A DNA stretch of 64,000 bases from Alphaproteobacteria bacterium (GTDB lineage: Bacteria > Pseudomonadota > Alphaproteobacteria > UBA828): contig JAJDXK010000033.1 in NCBI GenBank assembly GCA_022823305.1, positions 1 through 64,000 on the forward strand, in the 5' to 3' direction. This document shows, in pieces, positions 60,629 through 64,000 of the stretch. A program made the translations under genes and the position numbers. The notes beneath the pieces were generated by a model that saw only the letters and a list, made by a program, of their open reading frames with translations, searched no databases and was not told the origin of the DNA. Numbering within the stretch: position 1 is the first letter of the stretch; each line of letters starts with the position of its first letter.

Positions 60629-60673
60629 AGGGGTGAGCGTGGCGGGTGGCCCGATATGGTCCGGGCGACGCGC

Positions 60674-60702
60674 TTGATCGAATGTGAACTGTGGTTTACA
60701 CT
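60674..60702 (+). promoter_or_regulatory. Possible promoter of the RelE/HigA-type toxin-antitoxin operon
   Basis: TTGATC (60674-60679), a 17-base spacer and TACACT (60697-60702); each hexamer matches four of six. Transcription would begin about 60709, the first base of the GTG start of the toxin gene, which would make the mRNA leaderless or nearly so. Confidence 0.45.
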
Positions 60703-60708
60703 CGGCGC

Positions 60709-61005
60709 GTGCCCGAGGTGATCGAGAGCGCGACGTTCAGGCGCTGGATTCGTGGCTTGCGCGACCGCAGCGCCGTGGCACGGATCAACGCGCGCCTGCG
60801 CAACGTCTCGCTGGGCAACGCAGGAGACGCCAGGCCGGTGGGCGGCGGGCTGTTCGAGATGCGCGTGCATCACGGACCTGGCCACCGCCTCTACTTCCTG
60901 CGCGAGGGCGCGGCGGTTGTCCTGCTCTGCGGCGGCGACAAGGGGAGCCAGCGGCGCGACATCGAGCGCGCCGCCCGGCTGGCGGAGGACTGGAGGCGGA
61001 GATGA
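60709..61005 (+). CDS. RelE/ParE-superfamily toxin (HigB-like addiction module killer)
   Basis: A 98-residue toxin of the phage-derived Gp49-like/HigB group: ESATFRRWIRGLRDRSAVARINARL, GNAGDARPVGGGLFEMRVHHGPGHRLYF and VVLLCGGDKGSQRRDI. Relatives cut mRNA at the ribosome. GTG 60709 is preferred; a GTG at 60691 would lie inside the predicted promoter. Its TGA overlaps the antitoxin ATG (ATGA), with toxin first, as in higBA. Confidence 0.88.
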   Translation: MPEVIESATFRRWIRGLRDRSAVARINARLRNVSLGNAGDARPVGGGLFEMRVHHGPGHRLYFLREGAAVVLLCGGDKGSQRRDIERAARLAEDWRRR

Positions 61006-61289
61006 GCGAAGCGTTCACGAAATGGGATGCCGCCGAGCACCTGCGCACCCGCGAGGACGCGCGCCTCTACCTGGAAGCCTGCGCCGAGGAGGACCCCGGC
61101 GACGGCAGCCTGATCCGCGCCGCCCTCAACGACATCGCGCGGGCCGGCAACATGAGCCGGCTGGCCCGCGAGGCGGGGATGAGCCGCGAGGGCCTCTACA
61201 AGGCGCTCTCGGAGGACGGCAATCCCAGCTTCGCGACCGTGATGCGGGTCACGCGGGCGCTGGGGTTGCAGGTGCGCATCACGCCCTAG
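61002..61289 (+). CDS. HTH antitoxin of the RelE/HigB-like toxin
   Basis: A 95-residue addiction-module antidote protein: FTKWDAAEHLRTREDARLYL at the N-terminus (toxin contact) and the helix-turn-helix NMSRLAREAGMSREGLYKAL, ending NPSFATVMRVTRALGLQV. It should neutralise the toxin and repress the operon. ATG overlaps the toxin stop; a GC-rich hairpin follows. Confidence 0.9.
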   Translation: MSEAFTKWDAAEHLRTREDARLYLEACAEEDPGDGSLIRAALNDIARAGNMSRLAREAGMSREGLYKALSEDGNPSFATVMRVTRALGLQVRITP

Positions 61290-61293
61290 GCGC

Positions 61294-61322
61294 GGCGGCC
61301 CCGCGGGGTTCGCGGGGCCGCC
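61294..61322. terminator. Perfect 12-bp hairpin between convergent genes
   Basis: Arms GGCGGCCCCGCG (61294-61305) and CGCGGGGCCGCC (61311-61322) with a five-base loop, between the antitoxin stop (61289) and the DctP stop (61332). No T-run, but the position suggests a bidirectional terminator. Confidence 0.65.
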
Positions 61323-61331
61323 TGCCGGGGA

Positions 61332-62375
61332 TCACGCGTAGCGGTAGGGCCTGCCGGCCTTCTCCATGTCCGCGTTGTACTGCTTGAAGATCTCGACCAC
61401 CTTGGCCTTGGTCTCGGACTCGGCCGCGATCTCGTCCCAGAAGACGCGGGCGGCCGCCTCCACCTGGGCCCACTCGTCGTCGGGGATCGAGGTGAGCTGC
61501 ATCTTCGTGCCGTGCACGCGCAGGCTCGCCTCGCCGCCCCAGTACCACCACTGGCGGTAGTAGTGCGACTGGTCGCAGATCACGCGCAGCAGGGTCTGCA
61601 GGTCCTCCGGCACCTCGTTCCAGCGCTCCATGTTGGCGTAGAAGTGGCCGATCCAGGCGCCGGAGATGTTGTTGGTGAGGAAGTAGTTGGTCACATCGGC
61701 CCAGCCCACCGTGTAGTCCTCGGTGATGCCGGACCAGGCGACGCCGTCGAGCTCGCCGGTCTGCACCGCGACCTCGATGTCCTCCCAGGGCAGCGTCACC
61801 GGGACCACGCCGAACTGGGTGAGGAAGCGCCCGGCGGTGGGGAAGGTGAAGACCCGCTTGCCCTCGAGGTCGGCGAGCGAGTGGATCGGGTCCTTGGTGG
61901 CGAAGTGGCAGGGGTCCCACGCGCCCGCCGAGATGTGCTTGACGCCCACCTTCTCGTACTCGGCGCCCCAGATCTCGTTGAGGCCGTACTGGTTGAAGAG
62001 CACGGGCACGTCGAGCGAATAGCGCGACGCGAAGGGGAAGTAGCCGCCGAAGACGGTGACCTCGGTGGGCGACGCCATGGAGTCGTCGTCGGACTGCACC
62101 GCGTCGATGGTGCCCCGCTGCATGGCGCGGAAGAGCTCGCCCGTCGGCACGATCTGATCGGAGAAGAAGAGCTCGATCTGCATCCGCTCGCCGGCGATCT
62201 TGTTGAACATGTCGATGGCGGGCTTCACCACGTGCTCGGCGAGCGCGGGCCCGGCATAGGTCTGCATCCGCCAGGTGATCTGCGCCTGCGCCACCGCGGG
62301 CTTCACGATGGACGCAGCCGCCGCTGCGGCCGGCACCGCGGCCGCGGCCTTGAGTAGATTGCGCCGTGTGGTCAT
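61332..62375 (-). CDS. TRAP transporter substrate-binding protein (DctP family)
   Basis: A 347-residue periplasmic binding protein for organic acids or related anions. Residues 1-30 are a signal with a twin-arginine start (MTTRRNLLKAAAA). Family features: GELFRAMQRGTIDAVQ, the DLEGKRVFTFPTAGRFL motif with ligand-contacting Arg, and ELDGVAWSG. 47 bases after the DctM stop; the order DctQ-DctM-DctP makes a complete TRAP operon reading to the left. Confidence 0.93.
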   Translation of the reverse strand: MTTRRNLLKAAAAVPAAAAAASIVKPAVAQAQITWRMQTYAGPALAEHVVKPAIDMFNKIAGERMQIELFFSDQIVPTGELFRAMQRGTIDAVQSDDDSMASPTEVTVFGGYFPFASRYSLDVPVLFNQYGLNEIWGAEYEKVGVKHISAGAWDPCHFATKDPIHSLADLEGKRVFTFPTAGRFLTQFGVVPVTLPWEDIEVAVQTGELDGVAWSGITEDYTVGWADVTNYFLTNNISGAWIGHFYANMERWNEVPEDLQTLLRVICDQSHYYRQWWYWGGEASLRVHGTKMQLTSIPDDEWAQVEAAARVFWDEIAAESETKAKVVEIFKQYNADMEKAGRPYRYA

Positions 62376-62422
62376 GGGTTTTCTCCTTTCCAGGTTGCCG
62401 TGTCGGTGAACCGGAGCGTCTG

Positions 62423-63748
62423 TCAGTTGCCGTAGACGTGGGCCGGAAACCAGAGCGCGATTTCCGGAAAGCACATGATGATGATGAGCGCGAGAATCAT
62501 CACGCCGACGAAGGGGATGATGGATCGGTAGATGTCGCGCAGGGTGATCTCGGGCGGGGCCATGGCCCGCATGAGGAAGAGGTTGTAGCCGAAGGGCGGC
62601 GTCATGTAGGCGATCTGGGTGGTGATGGTGTAGAGCACGCCGTACCAGATCAGGTTGAAGCCGAGCGCGTCCACCAGCGGCACGTAGAGCGGCGCCACTA
62701 TCACCAGCATCGCCGTGTCGTCGAGGAAGGTCCCCATCACCAGGAACGAGAGCTGCATCAACACGAGGACCATCCAGGGCGAGAGCCCCATCTGCTCGGT
62801 GAACAGGCTCTCGATGGCGTTGGCCGCGCCCAGCCCGTCGAACACCGCGCCGAAGGCCAGGGCCGCCAGGATGATCCACATGAACATGCAGGTGATGCGC
62901 AGCGTGTTGCGCACCGAGTTCTCGAACACCTGCCGCGTCATGCGGCGCCTCACCACCGCGGCGAGGAAGGCCGCCAGCGCGCCGATGGCCGAGGATTCCA
63001 CCAGCGAGGTCGAGCCGCTGACGAAGGGCACGATCATCACCGCGTAGATGAAGAGCGGCAGCAGGCCGGCGCGCAGCAGCCGCACCTTCTCGGGCCAGGG
63101 CACGTCGCGCTCGGCCCTGGGCAGCACCGGGCCGAGCTCGGGCGTGATGCGGCAGCGCAGCCAGATGTAGAGGACGAAGAGCGCGGCCATCATCAGGCCG
63201 GGGAAGATCCCCGCGAGCCAGAGCTGGCCCACCGGCTGGCGCGCGATCATGGCGTAGAGCACGAACACCACCGAGGGCGGCACCAGGATTCCGAGCGAGC
63301 TCCCGGCCTGGATCACGCCCGTCACCATGCGCTTGTCGTAGTTGCGCCGCAGCAGCTCGGGCAGCGCGATGGTGGCGCCGATGGCCATGCCGGCGACGCT
63401 CAGCCCGTTCATCGCAGACACCAGCACCATCAGCCCGATGGTGCCCATGGCGAGCCCGCCCGCCATGCCGCCCGTCCAGACGTGGAACATGCGGTAGAGG
63501 TCGTCGGCGATGCGCGATTCCGAGAGCACGTAGCCCATGAAGATGAACATCGGCAGCGTGAGCAGCGGATACCATTTCATGAGCTTCATGGCGGCGGCGA
63601 AGCCCAGGTCGTAGCCGCCGCGGTCGCCCCAGAGCAGCAGCGCCGACAGCACGGCGACGAAGCCGATGGCGGCGAAGACGCGCTGGCCGGTGGCCAGCAT
63701 CAGCATCATCAGCGCGAACATCAGGATGGTGATGAGCTCGTAGGACAT
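62423..63748 (-). CDS. TRAP transporter large permease (DctM family)
   Basis: A 441-residue inner-membrane ion-transporter subunit with about twelve helices: PMFIFMGYVLSESRIADDLY, GVIQAGSSLGILVPPSVVFVLY, MGTFLDDTAMLVIVAPLY and MTPPFGYNLFLMRAMAP. ATG 63748 overlaps the DctQ stop (ATGA). Confidence 0.95.
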   Translation of the reverse strand: MSYELITILMFALMMLMLATGQRVFAAIGFVAVLSALLLWGDRGGYDLGFAAAMKLMKWYPLLTLPMFIFMGYVLSESRIADDLYRMFHVWTGGMAGGLAMGTIGLMVLVSAMNGLSVAGMAIGATIALPELLRRNYDKRMVTGVIQAGSSLGILVPPSVVFVLYAMIARQPVGQLWLAGIFPGLMMAALFVLYIWLRCRITPELGPVLPRAERDVPWPEKVRLLRAGLLPLFIYAVMIVPFVSGSTSLVESSAIGALAAFLAAVVRRRMTRQVFENSVRNTLRITCMFMWIILAALAFGAVFDGLGAANAIESLFTEQMGLSPWMVLVLMQLSFLVMGTFLDDTAMLVIVAPLYVPLVDALGFNLIWYGVLYTITTQIAYMTPPFGYNLFLMRAMAPPEITLRDIYRSIIPFVGVMILALIIIMCFPEIALWFPAHVYGN

Positions 63749-64000
63749 CAGAGCGCCACCCTGCGAAGCCGCAGGATGTCCTTGAAGAGCTCGGAGACCG
63801 CCTGGAAGATCATCAGGACGATGCCCGTCACCATCACCACCTTGATCGGCCAGAGATAGGGCCGCCAGGCGCTGGGGCTGCGCTCGCCGCCGTACTGGAA
63901 GCTGTAGATGGTGGAGTCGATCCCGCCCCAGAGCAGGACGGCGAGATAGAAGAGCATGAAGAACACCGTGACGGAATCGAACCACGCCTTCCGCCGCGCC
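63748..64000 (-). CDS. TRAP transporter small permease (DctQ family), N-terminus outside the window
   Basis: The last 83 codons of a small four-helix DctQ-type subunit: FFMLFYLAVLLWGG, WRPYLWPIKVVMVTGIVLMIFQAVSELFKDI. The frame is open to the window edge, so an internal GTG at 63966 is not the start. Its TGA overlaps the DctM ATG. Confidence 0.88.
   Translation of the reverse strand, partial: ARRKAWFDSVTVFFMLFYLAVLLWGGIDSTIYSFQYGGERSPSAWRPYLWPIKVVMVTGIVLMIFQAVSELFKDILRLRRVAL

Noticed and set aside
60691-60708. Longer toxin reading frame from GTG 60691
   Set aside because: The extra six residues do not match the family, and the codon lies in the predicted promoter spacer.

Overview
The window is GC-rich chromosomal DNA from an alphaproteobacterium. 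The evidence is gene content: an IalB-family exported protein, COQ9, TrmFO beside a squalene/phytoene-synthase-like protein of the NDUFAF6 type, ssb upstream of a gyrA-coaD-queA-tgt run with uvrA divergent, and an rph-rdgB-hemW operon. Many genes start with GTG, and many operon partners overlap by four bases (GTGA or ATGA). I saw no rRNA, tRNA, CRISPR array or intact transposase.

Layout. 1-5.6 kb is housekeeping: rlmN (cut by the window edge), ialB-like, def, COQ9, hemW-rdgB-rph. 5.7-6.87 kb is an AT-richer insert with its own near-consensus promoter; it encodes a winged-helix/TIR-like protein that is interrupted by one in-frame TGA. 6.9-12.5 kb holds a conserved alphaproteobacterial protein, an exported 5'-nucleotidase and exported nucleosidase pair, a YqaA-type membrane protein and an FAD oxidoreductase. 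12.5-14.4 kb is a second AT-rich accessory stretch with a 38-residue secreted peptide gene followed closely by a membrane-anchored coiled-coil protein. 14.7-26.2 kb is a polyketide locus: a DUF2147 protein, a discrete acyl carrier protein and one 3449-residue synthase (KS-AT-DH-MT-psiKR-ER-KR-ACP-KS-psiAT). 26.4-30.8 kb has an NCS2 permease with an extra C-terminal domain, a small unknown protein, xthA and a RidA-like protein. 31-41.4 kb is informational: tgt, queA, coaD, gyrA, ssb, uvrA, trmFO. 41.4-47.8 kb has the NDUFAF6-like protein, hpnE, a urate-oxidase-like membrane protein with a 30-residue companion, an adenine-deaminase-like enzyme and the DUF971-Trm112-Lon_N-cnoX operon. 47.9-64 kb is mostly transport and catabolism: a decayed higBA, an endonuclease/phosphatase-family protein, a CUT1 ABC transporter with SDR and EamA genes, an amidase, gpmI, OsmC, a flavin monooxygenase, an SDR, a RelE/HigA-type toxin-antitoxin pair and a TRAP transporter that runs off the right end.

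How genes work together. Purine handling recurs: the exported nucleotidase plus nucleosidase could strip external nucleotides to bases, the NCS2 carrier could import bases, and the deaminase and urate-oxidase-like protein could act on them. They are scattered, so a joint pathway is an inference. The polyketide synthase has every domain of a highly reducing iterative enzyme, then ends in a second ketosynthase attached to an acyltransferase remnant that lacks its catalytic serine and small subdomain. Together with the convergent discrete ACP gene, this is the least ordinary system in the window. The two AT-rich inserts are the other accessory regions most likely to hold undescribed biology.
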